From Desulfurococcales archaeon (GTDB lineage Archaea > Thermoproteota > Thermoprotei_A > Sulfolobales > WANQ01): 39,295 nt of DNA. Positions within the stretch are counted from its first letter, which is position 1; each line of letters starts with the position of its first letter. The notes under the pieces are model-generated. The model worked only from the letters and a program-made list of their open reading frames with translations. It did not search any database and was not told where the DNA came from. This document shows positions 16,569 through 25,538 of this stretch, piece after piece. The stretch lies in the NCBI GenBank assembly GCA_027030065.1, contig JALVFK010000045.1, forward strand, positions 1 to 39,295, in the 5' to 3' direction. The position numbers and the translations under genes are program-made.

Positions 16569-17738
16569 CTATTCTGGATGAATCGCGGATCTCTTAATTA
16601 GAGTTCCTGGCTGGAGAATAGAACCCACTTTCACTCTACTTCTTGCCCCTATGAATGCCCCCAGTTTAGAATATTCATGTCCTCTTCTTTTCACCACGAT
16701 AGGTCTAATACTTGTATTCTTAAGTAATGTCATGGTTATAACATTGGGCTCGATTACAGTATTTTCACCTACTACGCTAAAGCCTAGATAGGTATTTCTA
16801 CCTATTGTAGTATTCCTCTGAATACTTGACCAGACAAGTTCTGTGTATGAGGAAACAATAACACCTTTCTCTATATCTGTATACTCTCTTATTAGTGTAT
16901 GACTGCCTATATAGGCATCTTTACCGATGTAGACTGGACCCTTTATTATAGAGTAATCATCTATTATTGCTCCCTCTTCAACTATTATAGGCCCCTTTAA
17001 TGATGCATTAGGAGATATAGATGCTTGCGGAGATATTATGGTGCTTTTAGTCTCACCTAGGATATAGTAAGCAGCCTTAAGGAGATCCCATGGAAATCCT
17101 ATATCAACCCACCAACCACTCCAGATAGAAGCCAGTATGCCATGCTCTAATGAGTATTTTGATATTGCTTCGCCAGTATCCTTGGACTCCTCTAATACAT
17201 CAAAGAACGTCTTATCAAGTATATATAATCCTCCAATGGCGTAGGCTCCTGGAATTGCTTTCTTAGGCTTCTCTATTACTTCTTTAACTATTCCACGTTC
17301 ATCAAGTATTGCTGCTCCATAGTATGACACATCCTCTTCCGGGACTACGGCCATTACAGGACGGCCATATACACGATATGCGTCAATTACATCGCGATAG
17401 AACTCCGTAGGTGCGAGAACATCACCATAAGCTAGTATGAAGAAATTACTTTTAATGGATTCTCTAGCTGATAGTATAGCCCCCCTTATCTCCGGCTCCT
17501 TCTGTTTCACTAAATCTATTCTTATACTTCGCCCATACTTTACTGATATATCTTCAAAATATTCAGTCCTATCGGAGACTATTATTATATCACTTAAACC
17601 TATTTTGATCGCGTTTAATATTACATACTCAATAACAGGTTTACCTGCTATATCTAGTAAGACCTTAGGCTTGCCATCAGTTATATCAATTATTCTCTGC
17701 CCAGCTCCTCCAGCTAGTATCACCATTATTAAATCCAA
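16569..17738 (-). CDS. GlmU-like sugar-1-phosphate nucleotidyltransferase
   Basis: This is a bifunctional-looking enzyme that activates sugar-1-phosphates (UDP-GlcNAc or dTDP/UDP-glucose type). The N-terminal nucleotidyltransferase has MVILAGGAGQR, a Lys in GKPKVLLDIAGKP, GDVLAP and EKPKKAIPGAYAIGGLYI. From about residue 235 a left-handed beta-helix of hexapeptide repeats follows (ISPQASISPNASLKGPIIV, IGKDAYIGSHTLI), as in archaeal enzymes with acetyltransferase activity. The glycine loop reads GAGQR in place of G-GTR. The TTG at 17738 is preferred because GAGGTGG (17747-17753) lies 8 bases ahead. A GTG at 17750 overlaps that site, and an ATG at 17726 is the third choice. It directly follows glmS and is probably in the same operon. 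Confidence 0.88.
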   Translation of the reverse strand: MDLIMVILAGGAGQRIIDITDGKPKVLLDIAGKPVIEYVILNAIKIGLSDIIIVSDRTEYFEDISVKYGRSIRIDLVKQKEPEIRGAILSARESIKSNFFILAYGDVLAPTEFYRDVIDAYRVYGRPVMAVVPEEDVSYYGAAILDERGIVKEVIEKPKKAIPGAYAIGGLYILDKTFFDVLEESKDTGEAISKYSLEHGILASIWSGWWVDIGFPWDLLKAAYYILGETKSTIISPQASISPNASLKGPIIVEEGAIIDDYSIIKGPVYIGKDAYIGSHTLIREYTDIEKGVIVSSYTELVWSSIQRNTTIGRNTYLGFSVVGENTVIEPNVITMTLLKNTSIRPIVVKRRGHEYSKLGAFIGARSRVKVGSILQPGTLIKRSAIHPE

Positions 17739-17756
17739 GACAGATACCACCTCTAC

Positions 17757-19592
17757 CTATTCTACTGTAACTGTCTTAGCTAAATTTCTCGGTTTATCGG
17801 GGTCATAACCCTTAACTATAGAAGTATAATATGCTAGCAATTGATACGGAATTATATGTAGTATTGGAGCAACCCAATGTTGAACCCTAGGTGTTTTGAA
17901 AACATTATTTGAAAGCTTTACTGCTTTTTCGTTTCCTTCAAAGGTATTCACTATTATCCAGGCCCCCCTGGCCTTCATTTCCTCAATGTTTGCGAGAATT
18001 AAATCTCTATACTCATCATCAAATATCGTAAAGAGAACAGGGAAACCTGGTTCTACGAGAGCTATTGGTCCATGCTTGCTTTCTCCAGCTGGATATGCTT
18101 CTGCATGTATATATGCTATTTCTTTTAATTTTAATGCCCCTTCCATAGATACTGGTACTGCTAGCCCCCTACCAAGATAATAGGCGCTTTGTTTACCAGC
18201 CATGTCTTGGGCTATTTTCTTTGCCAGGAACTCGTTTATACTTATAACATTCCTGGCATATTCTGGAAGTCTTCTAAGAGAAGAATATAGGGTCTTTGCT
18301 TCTTCTTCTGTTATAGAACCCTTAATCTGCGCTGATTTAATGATAATCCATGATAGTAGAAAGACTTGTGTTGTAAATGTTTTTGTAGCTGCGACACCTA
18401 TTTCGGGTCCAGCACGAGTGTATACTGCTATATTTGATTCACGTGGTATAGCACTATCTATTACATTTGATATTGCTGCTATAAAGACGTTCTTTTTCTT
18501 AGCTCTACGTACAGCCATTAAAGTGTCTATTGTTTCACCAGATTGGCTAACTGCTATTAATACGTCGTTTTTAGTAAGTATTTTGCCATATCTATTATAC
18601 TCCGAAGATATAAAGGAGAAAGCAGGTATTTCTGCTAGGTTATTCAATAAGTACTCTGCTATAAGAGTTGCATGATAACTCGTTCCAGCGCCAGTTAAGA
18701 AAACTCTCTGCGCTGATGCAAGTACCTCTGCGAGCTTTTCCACTTCTACACCTATGCCTGCTAGAGTACTTGATAATGCTAAAGGTTGCTCATGGATCTC
18801 CTTCAACATGAAGTGAGGGTATCCAGCCTTTTTCGCCATTTCTGGTGTCCAATCTACAATCCTTATACGTTTCGATTTATCTACAATTGTGCCATCTATT
18901 CCCTCGATATGGACTTCATCGCCAGTAATGTATCCGATCTCCCCATCCTGTAACACGATGACTCTATTAGTGTATTCGAGAAATGCTGGTATATCGCTTG
19001 AAACGAACATTATGTTCTTTCCTAAGCCTATTACTAGGGGGGAAGTATTTCGTGCAAAATATATTCTATCAGGTACCTCCTTGTCGATAAAAGCAAGTGC
19101 ATATGCACCCTTTAACTCTTTTATCGCTTTTTTGAATGCAGTAAAGGTATCATAACCTCTACTCTTATAATCTTCTATTAAATGAGCAATTATCTCAGTA
19201 TCAGTTTCACTTATAAAGAAATGCCCCCGCTCCTTTAGTTTCTCTTTTAATTCTTGATAATTCTCTATTATTCCATTATGAACTACTGCTATAGTATTCT
19301 TACAATCTACGTGAGGATGAGCATTGATATCGCTGGGTTTTCCGTGAGTAGCCCATCTTGTATGAGCGATTCCTAGTACTCCGTCATAATCATCGAATCC
19401 TAGTTTACGTGAAACATCGTCTATCTTGCCCTTACTTTTTCTCACAACTAGTTCTCCGTTCCACGTTATTATCGCGAATCCTACTGAATCGTAGCCTCGA
19501 TACTCTAGGTTTTTGAGACACCCCCTTAATACTGTACCCAGTTTTTTCTTCAGTATTTTACCTTTCTGGACTATCCCTATTATACCGCACAA
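17757..19592 (-). CDS. glmS: Glutamine-fructose-6-phosphate aminotransferase (isomerizing)
   Basis: This enzyme makes glucosamine-6-phosphate from fructose-6-phosphate and glutamine, the first step to UDP-GlcNAc. It has 611 residues. The glutaminase domain starts with the nucleophile Cys2 (MCGIIGIV) and includes EYRGYDS and HTRWATHG. Two SIS sugar-isomerase domains follow, with TGAGTSYHA, SQSGETIDTL and AYPAGESKHGPIALVEP. The C-terminal KTVTVE matches the family's conserved tail. The start is a TTG immediately followed by the cysteine codon, so initiator methionine removal can expose Cys. It is followed by the GlmU-like gene. It is divergent from thiL, and both may use a TATA element near 19633-19640. 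Confidence 0.96.
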   Translation of the reverse strand: MCGIIGIVQKGKILKKKLGTVLRGCLKNLEYRGYDSVGFAIITWNGELVVRKSKGKIDDVSRKLGFDDYDGVLGIAHTRWATHGKPSDINAHPHVDCKNTIAVVHNGIIENYQELKEKLKERGHFFISETDTEIIAHLIEDYKSRGYDTFTAFKKAIKELKGAYALAFIDKEVPDRIYFARNTSPLVIGLGKNIMFVSSDIPAFLEYTNRVIVLQDGEIGYITGDEVHIEGIDGTIVDKSKRIRIVDWTPEMAKKAGYPHFMLKEIHEQPLALSSTLAGIGVEVEKLAEVLASAQRVFLTGAGTSYHATLIAEYLLNNLAEIPAFSFISSEYNRYGKILTKNDVLIAVSQSGETIDTLMAVRRAKKKNVFIAAISNVIDSAIPRESNIAVYTRAGPEIGVAATKTFTTQVFLLSWIIIKSAQIKGSITEEEAKTLYSSLRRLPEYARNVISINEFLAKKIAQDMAGKQSAYYLGRGLAVPVSMEGALKLKEIAYIHAEAYPAGESKHGPIALVEPGFPVLFTIFDDEYRDLILANIEEMKARGAWIIVNTFEGNEKAVKLSNNVFKTPRVQHWVAPILHIIPYQLLAYYTSIVKGYDPDKPRNLAKTVTVE

Positions 19593-19632
19593 GGCTTAAA
19601 CCACTACTAACTCTAATAGGGTTTGAGAGTAG

Positions 19633-19640
19633 AATATATG
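19633..19640. promoter_or_regulatory. TATA element shared by divergent glmS and thiL
   Basis: AATATATG lies 26-27 bases ahead of the preferred thiL ATG (leaderless). On the other strand its reverse, CATATATT, lies about 45 bases ahead of the glmS TTG. No second good TATA match is visible in this 70-base gap. One near-symmetric element may serve both genes. Confidence 0.45.
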
Positions 19641-19663
19641 TATTAATCTTGATAGCGGTGTGG

Positions 19664-20659
19664 ATGGAATCCTTGGAGAAGACGGTCACAGTTGGCAATA
19701 TTGGTGAGAAGAAATTAGTAGAAATAATATTGGAGTATGTTGACGAAGTAGATAACGGGTTAGAAAAAGATGATGATATAGCGGTAGTTCAGGGAATTGC
19801 ATTAAAAATAGATGGGTTCTCTACATACAACTCTATGTTGCCTTGGAATACTTATTACGATATGGGGTGGAAGTCAGCAGTAATGGTTATAAGTGACTTT
19901 ATCGCTAAGGGAGTGAAACCTCTTGCAATAATGGTTTCAATAGGTGCTACAAGGGAAACACCAGTAAATGATATAATTGAAATAACTAAGGGGATTAGAG
20001 ATTCCGCACATTACTATGATGTTAAATTTGTTGGAGGCGATACTAATGCTTCTAAAAGTGATGTATGGATTGATGCTAGCGGTATAGGCTTGCCCGTAAA
20101 TAAGGTAATTAGTAGAAAGGGGGCTAAAGCAGGGGATTACGTTTTGGTTACTGGTTCTTTTGGCTTAACTGGTGCTGCCTTTTACGCCTACCTAACTGGC
20201 TATGACTTAAATTCGCTTAAGGAAAAATATCCAGAGATAATTAAAGCAACGAAGCAACCACTTGCCCCTAAATTTTTCTTAGAAATAGTGGGAAAATATA
20301 GAGAGTGTATATCGTCTTCTATAGATATAAGTGATGGGCTTGCGTTTTCATTGGGACAACTAGCTTTTAAAAATAATTTATCAATACATTTAATAGACTT
20401 ACCGATACACTATGAGGCCATAAAATATGCTCATGAACTAGACCTTGACCCCGAGTTTCTCGCTTTATATGGAGGGGAGGAATTTCAAATACTCTTCACT
20501 ATTCGTAGAGAGTGCGAAAATGTAGTACAATCATTGATTAGAGATTACAATGTTACTCTTATAGGATTTCTCAAAAAAGGAAAAGGAGTCTACTATAATA
20601 ATAGAGAAATAAAACCTATTGGTTGGGATCATTTTCAGAACCACAAGAATACAGGGTGA
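19664..20659 (+). CDS. thiL: Thiamine-monophosphate kinase
   Basis: ThiL phosphorylates thiamine monophosphate to the active diphosphate, the cofactor needed by IorA. The protein belongs to the PurM/AIR-synthase fold, about 331 residues. Recognisable family motifs are the acidic Mg2+ site (EKDDDIAVV), IDGF, MGWKSAVMVISDFIAKGVKP, FVGGDTNAS, SIDISDGLAFSL and the late YGGEEFQILFTI. The ATG at 19664 is preferred: a TATA box at 19633-19640 places transcription start at or just before it. The TTG at 19649 would be only about 12 bases from the TATA box. The stop overlaps the start of the radical SAM gene. Confidence 0.9.
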   Translation: MESLEKTVTVGNIGEKKLVEIILEYVDEVDNGLEKDDDIAVVQGIALKIDGFSTYNSMLPWNTYYDMGWKSAVMVISDFIAKGVKPLAIMVSIGATRETPVNDIIEITKGIRDSAHYYDVKFVGGDTNASKSDVWIDASGIGLPVNKVISRKGAKAGDYVLVTGSFGLTGAAFYAYLTGYDLNSLKEKYPEIIKATKQPLAPKFFLEIVGKYRECISSSIDISDGLAFSLGQLAFKNNLSIHLIDLPIHYEAIKYAHELDLDPEFLALYGGEEFQILFTIRRECENVVQSLIRDYNVTLIGFLKKGKGVYYNNREIKPIGWDHFQNHKNTG

Positions 20660-22368
20660 GTGTTATAGTAGATGCAAGGAAGGTGTTAATACTTGATGGG
20701 TATACTGATGAACCAGCTGGCTTAGGGGTTCCACCATACATTGATGTTTATCCACGATACATTGCTGGTGCTATATGGAGTATTGATAAGACTATAATGA
20801 TAAAATATTTAACAGTAGATCAAGCTAGAATGACATTACAAGATTTCATTAAGGAAGCTTCAAGTTACGATATTATCATAGTAGTAGCTGGAGTTACTGT
20901 CCCCGGAAAATATCTTGGAGGTACGCCTATTAGTCTCCGCGAACTCGATCAATGGTTTAGAGTAATTAGTAAACCATTGAAGATCCTTGTGGGTCCTGCA
21001 GCAAAGTTTGGTATAGGAGAAGTAGGAGGAAGAGTTGCTGAACTACCCTCAAAAGTAAAAGAGAATTTTGACTACATAGTAAAAGGCGATCCAGAAATCT
21101 TCATCTACGACTTATTAAGGTACGGTGAAGAAAAAGCATCACCATATATTACTAGAAGAGATTATACTCTCACAAATAAATTTGCCATTAAAGGATCACG
21201 AATAGTGGTACAACACCCGAATTACGGGTTAAACCTTATCGTTGAAATCGAGACTTTTCGTGGTTGCCCTAGAAGTATTGTGGGTGGCTGTAGCTTCTGT
21301 ATAGAGCCGGGCTACGGCCTACCAGTTTTCCGAGAACCCGAGGACATTGTAAGAGAGGTAGAAGCATTAGGTAAAATTGGCGTAGAGCACTTCAGAATAG
21401 GGCGTCAACCTGACTTGTTAGCATACAAGGCTTTTGATAGCAGTAAGGTAGAGTTTCCTAAACCAAATATTAGAGCGATAGAAAAACTGTTTAAGGGAAT
21501 AAGAAGCGTTGTTCCTAATCTAAGAGTACTACATATAGACAACGTTAATCCGGGAACCATAGTACACCATGTGAAGGAAAGTATTGAAGTATTAAAAACC
21601 ATAGTTAAATATCATACACCTGGAGATGTAGCAGCATTAGGCATAGAGACTGCTGACCCTAAGGTAGTTAAGTTAAATAACCTAAAAGTCTATCCGGAAG
21701 AAGCCTTAGAAGCCATAAGAATAATTAACAAGATCGGTGCCCACCGAGGAGAAAACGGGCTGCCCGAACTTTTACCTGGCATAAACTTCGTGCATGGACT
21801 AATAGGGGAGACGAAGGAGACGTACATACTAAACTATCTCTTCCTAAGGAGAATACTAGACGAGGGCTTACTTATTAGAAGAATTAATATAAGACAAGTC
21901 ATAGCATTCCCATCAACTAAAATGTGGATATATGGCGACAAAATAATTAAAAGAAATAAGAAATACTTCAAAATATATAAAGATAAAATACGTAGAGAAA
22001 TAGATCTACCCATGCTAAAACGCGTTGTTCCACGTGGAACTATCCTTAAAAGAGTATTTACTGAGAAATATAGAGGAACAAAAACACTCGGCAGACAAGT
22101 AGGGAGTTATCCATTACTTATTGAGATCCCGAAAAAAGTACCGCTTAATACATGGACAGATATTTTAGTAATAGATCACGGTTTTAGAAGTGTTACGGGA
22201 TTGCCTACACCTCTAAACATAAATAATGTAACTGTAAAGGAGCTTGAAATAATACCCGGGATAACCAAACGGGAAATCTTAGAAATAATTAGCAAAAGAC
22301 CCTTCAAAAGCCTAGACGAATTAAGAAGAATTTTAAGAGACGACCTATTAAATTATTTTACTATTTAA
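20656..22368 (+). CDS. Radical SAM protein with C-terminal HhH domain
   Basis: This is an uncharacterised archaeal radical SAM protein of about 570 residues. An N-terminal Rossmann-like part (to about residue 150) precedes the SAM core. The cluster motif is expanded: Cys204-X7-Cys212-X2-Cys215 (GCPRSIVGGCSFC) rather than CX3CX2C. Archaeal and YgiQ-related proteins use such variants. The C-terminus has a helix-hairpin-helix-like segment (VTVKELEIIPGITKREILEII) that may bind nucleic acid. GTG at 20656 is chosen because it gives a 4-base GTGA overlap with thiL; an ATG at 20623 is also possible. The substrate is unknown. tes follows downstream but appears to have its own promoter. Confidence 0.83.
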   Translation: MSVIVDARKVLILDGYTDEPAGLGVPPYIDVYPRYIAGAIWSIDKTIMIKYLTVDQARMTLQDFIKEASSYDIIIVVAGVTVPGKYLGGTPISLRELDQWFRVISKPLKILVGPAAKFGIGEVGGRVAELPSKVKENFDYIVKGDPEIFIYDLLRYGEEKASPYITRRDYTLTNKFAIKGSRIVVQHPNYGLNLIVEIETFRGCPRSIVGGCSFCIEPGYGLPVFREPEDIVREVEALGKIGVEHFRIGRQPDLLAYKAFDSSKVEFPKPNIRAIEKLFKGIRSVVPNLRVLHIDNVNPGTIVHHVKESIEVLKTIVKYHTPGDVAALGIETADPKVVKLNNLKVYPEEALEAIRIINKIGAHRGENGLPELLPGINFVHGLIGETKETYILNYLFLRRILDEGLLIRRINIRQVIAFPSTKMWIYGDKIIKRNKKYFKIYKDKIRREIDLPMLKRVVPRGTILKRVFTEKYRGTKTLGRQVGSYPLLIEIPKKVPLNTWTDILVIDHGFRSVTGLPTPLNINNVTVKELEIIPGITKREILEIISKRPFKSLDELRRILRDDLLNYFTI

Positions 22369-22413
22369 AATAATTATTTCTATATACCATATTAACTCTA
22401 CTTCTGGTAGAAG

Positions 22414-22422
22414 TATTTAATA
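22414..22422 (+). promoter_or_regulatory. TATA box of tes
   Basis: TATTTAATA lies about 26 bases ahead of a predicted start near 22443. The short leader then contains GAGGAA (22449-22454), 7 bases before the ATG at 22462. This rules against the TTG at 22447 as start. Confidence 0.55.
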
Positions 22423-22461
22423 CTACCATCATCAACATAAGATACATTGAGGAATAGTACA

Positions 22462-24222
22462 ATGACTAGCGTAGAGAATCTCCAGAAGGACATAATACTA
22501 GAACCCCCCGCCACATTCGATAAAGAGAAGAAGATAGTAAGAATCGCGAATAGAGAGATAAAGATAGGAGGACCCGCACCAAAGCTAAAGAAAGGAGAGA
22601 AACTGATAAAATACACATCAAGTGTATGCCCTTACTGTTATAGATTATTACCAGCTGTTATTTTTGAAAGAGATGGAAAGGTGTATATTAGAAAAGTATG
22701 CCCCGAGCACGGTGAATTAGAAGAACTCTACTTTGGAGACTCTTACTTATACTATAAGTTTGAAAGCTGGAAGCGAGAAGGAAGAGGCCCCCGCCACGTA
22801 TATACAAAACTAGCAGCACCTTGTCCCTTTAACTGTGGACTATGTCCTGTCCACAGACAACATACTGCACTAGCAAACATAGTGCTTACAAATAGATGTA
22901 ATCTTAGTTGCTGGTACTGTTTCTTCTACGCTGAAGCCGCAGGATACGTCTACGAGCCAAGCCTCGAGCAGATACGGTTCATGGTACGACAGCTGAAGAA
23001 ACAAGGAGTAACCATGGCTATACAATTAACTGGTGGTGAACCCACTCTTAGAGAAGACCTCGTAGACATCGTTAAAATGCTAAGAGAAGAGGGAGTAAGA
23101 CACATACAGTTGAATACCAATGGAATAAAGTTTGCTGAACTATACTTACAAGACCCCAAGAAAGCAGTAGACTATGTAAGGTCGCTAAGAGAAGCTGGAG
23201 TAAATACCGTCTACTTAAGCTTTGACGGTATAACTGGCAAGACCAATTGGAAGAACCACTGGGAAATACCCTTCATCTTTGAAGCATTTAGGAGAGGTGG
23301 AATGACAAGCGTTGTATTAGTGCCGACAGTGATAAGGAATGTTAACGACCACGAACTAGGAGGAATCATAAAGTTTGCTGCAAAACACATGGATATCGTT
23401 AGAGGAGTAAACTTCCAACCTGTAAGCCTTACTGGTATGATGAGCAAGCACGAACGTGATAGATTCAGAATTACTATACCAGACGCAATAAAGAAAATAG
23501 AAGAACAAACAGATGGACAAATACATAAAGATGCATGGTATCCAATACCAATAACAGTACCCGTTTCCCGCTTTATTGAAGCATTAACTGGCGAACCACA
23601 ATTCGAAATGGCTAACCATCCCCACTGTGGTGCAGCAACATATGTCTACGTAGAGAGAAAGAACGGTTTACCAACAAGATTTATACCTATAACCGACTTC
23701 GTTGACGTGAACGGGTTCTTCGAATATCTAGAAGAGAAAGCCGAAGAGATAAAGAAAGGAAAGAGTAGATTCGTAGCGGTAGCACAAATATTATACAATT
23801 TGAAGAAATTCATAGATAATGAGAAAGCACCAAAAGACTTTAACGTATGGAAGCTAATATTCAATATCTTCGTTAGAAGAAACTATAGCGCACTCGCAGA
23901 ATGGCATTATAAGTTCTTATTCCTAGGAATGATGCACTTCATGGATCTATATAACTATGATGTTGCAAGAGTAATGCGATGCAATATACACTACTTATCA
24001 CCCGACGGCAGACTCATACCATTCTGTACGTTCAACGTATTGAACGATATATATAGAGACTATATACAGAAGAAGTATCAGATACCTATCGAAGAGTGGA
24101 AAAAGAAGTTCGGTGAACATACCATAGGAGATTCAGTAAAGTATAAGAGACCACCAGTAAGAAAACTCGAAAAACATCCGCTTTACATCGAAACATATAA
24201 GGGTATTTTACCAGGACTCTGA
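22462..24222 (+). CDS. tes: Tetraether lipid synthase (radical SAM, MJ0619-like)
   Basis: Tes couples the tails of two archaeol-type lipids to make the membrane-spanning GDGT lipids of thermophilic archaea. The protein has 586 residues. An N-terminal Cys-rich module carries [10 protein letters not shown] (Cys56, Cys59) and VCPEHGE (Cys80). A second cluster sits at Cys121/Cys125/Cys128 ([15 protein letters not shown]). The radical SAM site is Cys146-X3-Cys150-X2-Cys153 (CNLSCWYC), followed by [13 protein letters not shown]-terminal cysteines in [11 protein letters not shown] and LIPFCTFN complete the pattern. This multi-cluster layout is that of the MJ0619 family. Older annotations call it a pterin methyltransferase-like protein. 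The ATG at 22462 is supported by GAGGAA and a TATA box. Confidence 0.87.
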   Translation: MTSVENLQKDIILEPPATFDKEKKIVRIANREIKIGGPAPKLKKGEKLIKYTSSVCPYCYRLLPAVIFERDGKVYIRKVCPEHGELEELYFGDSYLYYKFESWKREGRGPRHVYTKLAAPCPFNCGLCPVHRQHTALANIVLTNRCNLSCWYCFFYAEAAGYVYEPSLEQIRFMVRQLKKQGVTMAIQLTGGEPTLREDLVDIVKMLREEGVRHIQLNTNGIKFAELYLQDPKKAVDYVRSLREAGVNTVYLSFDGITGKTNWKNHWEIPFIFEAFRRGGMTSVVLVPTVIRNVNDHELGGIIKFAAKHMDIVRGVNFQPVSLTGMMSKHERDRFRITIPDAIKKIEEQTDGQIHKDAWYPIPITVPVSRFIEALTGEPQFEMANHPHCGAATYVYVERKNGLPTRFIPITDFVDVNGFFEYLEEKAEEIKKGKSRFVAVAQILYNLKKFIDNEKAPKDFNVWKLIFNIFVRRNYSALAEWHYKFLFLGMMHFMDLYNYDVARVMRCNIHYLSPDGRLIPFCTFNVLNDIYRDYIQKKYQIPIEEWKKKFGEHTIGDSVKYKRPPVRKLEKHPLYIETYKGILPGL

Positions 24223-24233
24223 TAATAAGAACA

Positions 24234-24908
24234 TTATTTTTCTAAAACATATCTAAGATGAATTTCTCTACCACATTCACAGAGCCTAGCTTCTAAAAGT
24301 CTTAACCTAACTGCATCATTAGTATCTCTAAATCCTTCACCGCCAACAATACTAACAGCTTTGTGTCCTCCAAAAACATAGGGAGAAATCGTTATTCGTA
24401 ACTCATCAAATAATCGCTCCTTTACAAAGAACCATATAGTTTCACCACCTCCCTCCACGAGAAGACTGCGCACCCCTCTTTTATAGAGATCCCTCAATAC
24501 AAGATCCATTGGAATAGGATACTCGTTGAAGACTACAACCTCTACTCCCCTAGATCGCAATAGTCTTATCTTTTTAGGCTCCGCTTTAATGGATGTATAA
24601 ACGATTGTTGGAGCTTCGTGTAGTGTATTATAAACTCTCGCGTTCACAGGTGTTCTAAGTCTACCATCCACAATTACTCGTAAAGGATTTTTACCCTCAA
24701 CTAGTCTTACCGTGAGTAAAGGATCATCCTTTAACACAGTATTTGCACCCACGAGAACTGCATCGCTGCTCGCTCTAACACTATGAAGTCTTCTTAGGTC
24801 ATAGGTACAACTTAGCTTGCTGTATCCCACCTTACTTGCTATTTTTCCGTCAACGGTCATTGTAGCATATACTACTACATAAAGGTACTTCAAGTAATCA
24901 CACCACAT
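24234..24908 (-). CDS. Diaminohydroxyphosphoribosylaminopyrimidine reductase (RED)
   Basis: This is the stand-alone archaeal RibD-C reductase, 224 residues. It reduces the ribosylamino-pyrimidine to the ribitylamino form with NAD(P)H, an early riboflavin step. Motifs are ATMTVDGKIAS, LRRLHSVRASSDAVLVGANTVLKDDPLLTVR, NPLRVIVDGRLRTP, RSLLVEGGGETI and SPYVFGGHKAV. The deaminase half of bacterial RibD is absent, as in archaea. Start options are the ATG at 24908, a TTG at 24911 and a TTG at 24893 (M-KYLYVVV) preceded by GGTGTGA. The last also suits the family N-terminus. The other riboflavin genes lie 2.7-5 kb away on the same strand. A symmetric TATA element at 24939-24946 may drive both this gene and the divergent THUMP gene. 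Confidence 0.9.
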   Translation of the reverse strand: MWCDYLKYLYVVVYATMTVDGKIASKVGYSKLSCTYDLRRLHSVRASSDAVLVGANTVLKDDPLLTVRLVEGKNPLRVIVDGRLRTPVNARVYNTLHEAPTIVYTSIKAEPKKIRLLRSRGVEVVVFNEYPIPMDLVLRDLYKRGVRSLLVEGGGETIWFFVKERLFDELRITISPYVFGGHKAVSIVGGEGFRDTNDAVRLRLLEARLCECGREIHLRYVLEK

Positions 24909-24938
24909 CAATCTACAGTATTTTCCCTACTACATAGT

Positions 24939-24946
24939 CTTATAAG
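24939..24946. promoter_or_regulatory. Palindromic TATA box between RED and THUMP genes
   Basis: CTTATAAG is a perfect 8-base palindrome and the only TATA-like sequence in the gap. It lies 34 bases from the RED ATG on one side and 37 bases from the GTG at 24980 on the other. Both distances fit leaders of about 10 bases. A single element may therefore promote in both directions. Confidence 0.5.
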
Positions 24947-24979
24947 GGGTGCAACATTTTATTTCATGCTGGTATAAGG

Positions 24980-25538
24980 GTGGCTAAAAATACGTGGTAA
25001 GAGTAACTTCAACCTAATAATAACACATGAACCCACATATGTTAACTATAAGTGGGCACTAGATCAACTAGAACAGATAATTGGTAGGTTTACTATAATA
25101 GATACAGCACAGTCAAGAATACTCGCAAAAGTTGATGACCCCTACGAGGCTGTAGACTTAATAGCAGAGTTTTTACCCGAAGATACCCCCATTTTACGAG
25201 TTATACCAGTTGATAGGGTTCTAGAACCATATGTCGAAGATGTTGCCGATGAAGCGTGGAGTTTAGCTGAAGAAAAGATCCCGGAGGATAAAACATATAG
25301 GGTTACGGTGGAAGGAGGGCATCTTTATTGGCGAAGGAATGGGCAATGGGCCCATACAATAGACGCTATAAAACATATTGCTTCAAAAATTAATCGAAAA
25401 GTAGACTTAGAAAACTACGATTGGATCGTGTATGTTAGGGTGCTAAGAGTACGTTATACGGAATACGCTGCTTTAACGGTTGCTCCAGCAAAGTATATTT
25501 TCTCAAAAGCTAAGCAAAAGAAAAGGGCTACTGCTTGA
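24980..25538 (+). CDS. THUMP-domain protein with frameshift or unusual start
   Basis: An open frame of 186 codons (24978-25538) encodes a THUMP-family RNA-binding protein (KIRGKSNFNLIITHEPTYVN, ILAKVDDPYEAVDLI, VIPVDRVLEPYVED, VEGGHLYWR). It has no ATG, GTG or TTG in frame until a GTG at 25308, which would discard two thirds of the conserved domain. The expected start, GTG at 24980 with GCT AAA next, is one base out of frame: a run of five A (24986-24990) would need to be four. Possible causes are a sequencing or assembly indel, a true frameshift mutation, a programmed shift or initiation at a rare codon. The stop overlaps the glmM TTG start by 4 bases, so the genes are coupled. Confidence 0.72.

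Noticed and set aside
18202-18675. 157-codon plus-strand open frame inside glmS
   Set aside because: Antisense to conserved glmS; no ribosome site or recognisable protein.
20623-20655. Longer N-terminus of the radical SAM protein
   Set aside because: It would overlap thiL by 37 bases, and the added MGSFSEPQEYR has no support. GTG 20656 gives the common 4-base overlap, although the longer form is not excluded.
22406-22427. Inverted repeat around the tes TATA box
   Set aside because: Arms match only as AGTAT/ATACT, with the outer GGT/ACC out of register; this is explained by the TATA sequence itself.
25308-25538. GTG-started 76-residue gene
   Set aside because: The preceding frame codes a continuous THUMP domain, so this GTG is internal to a larger gene.
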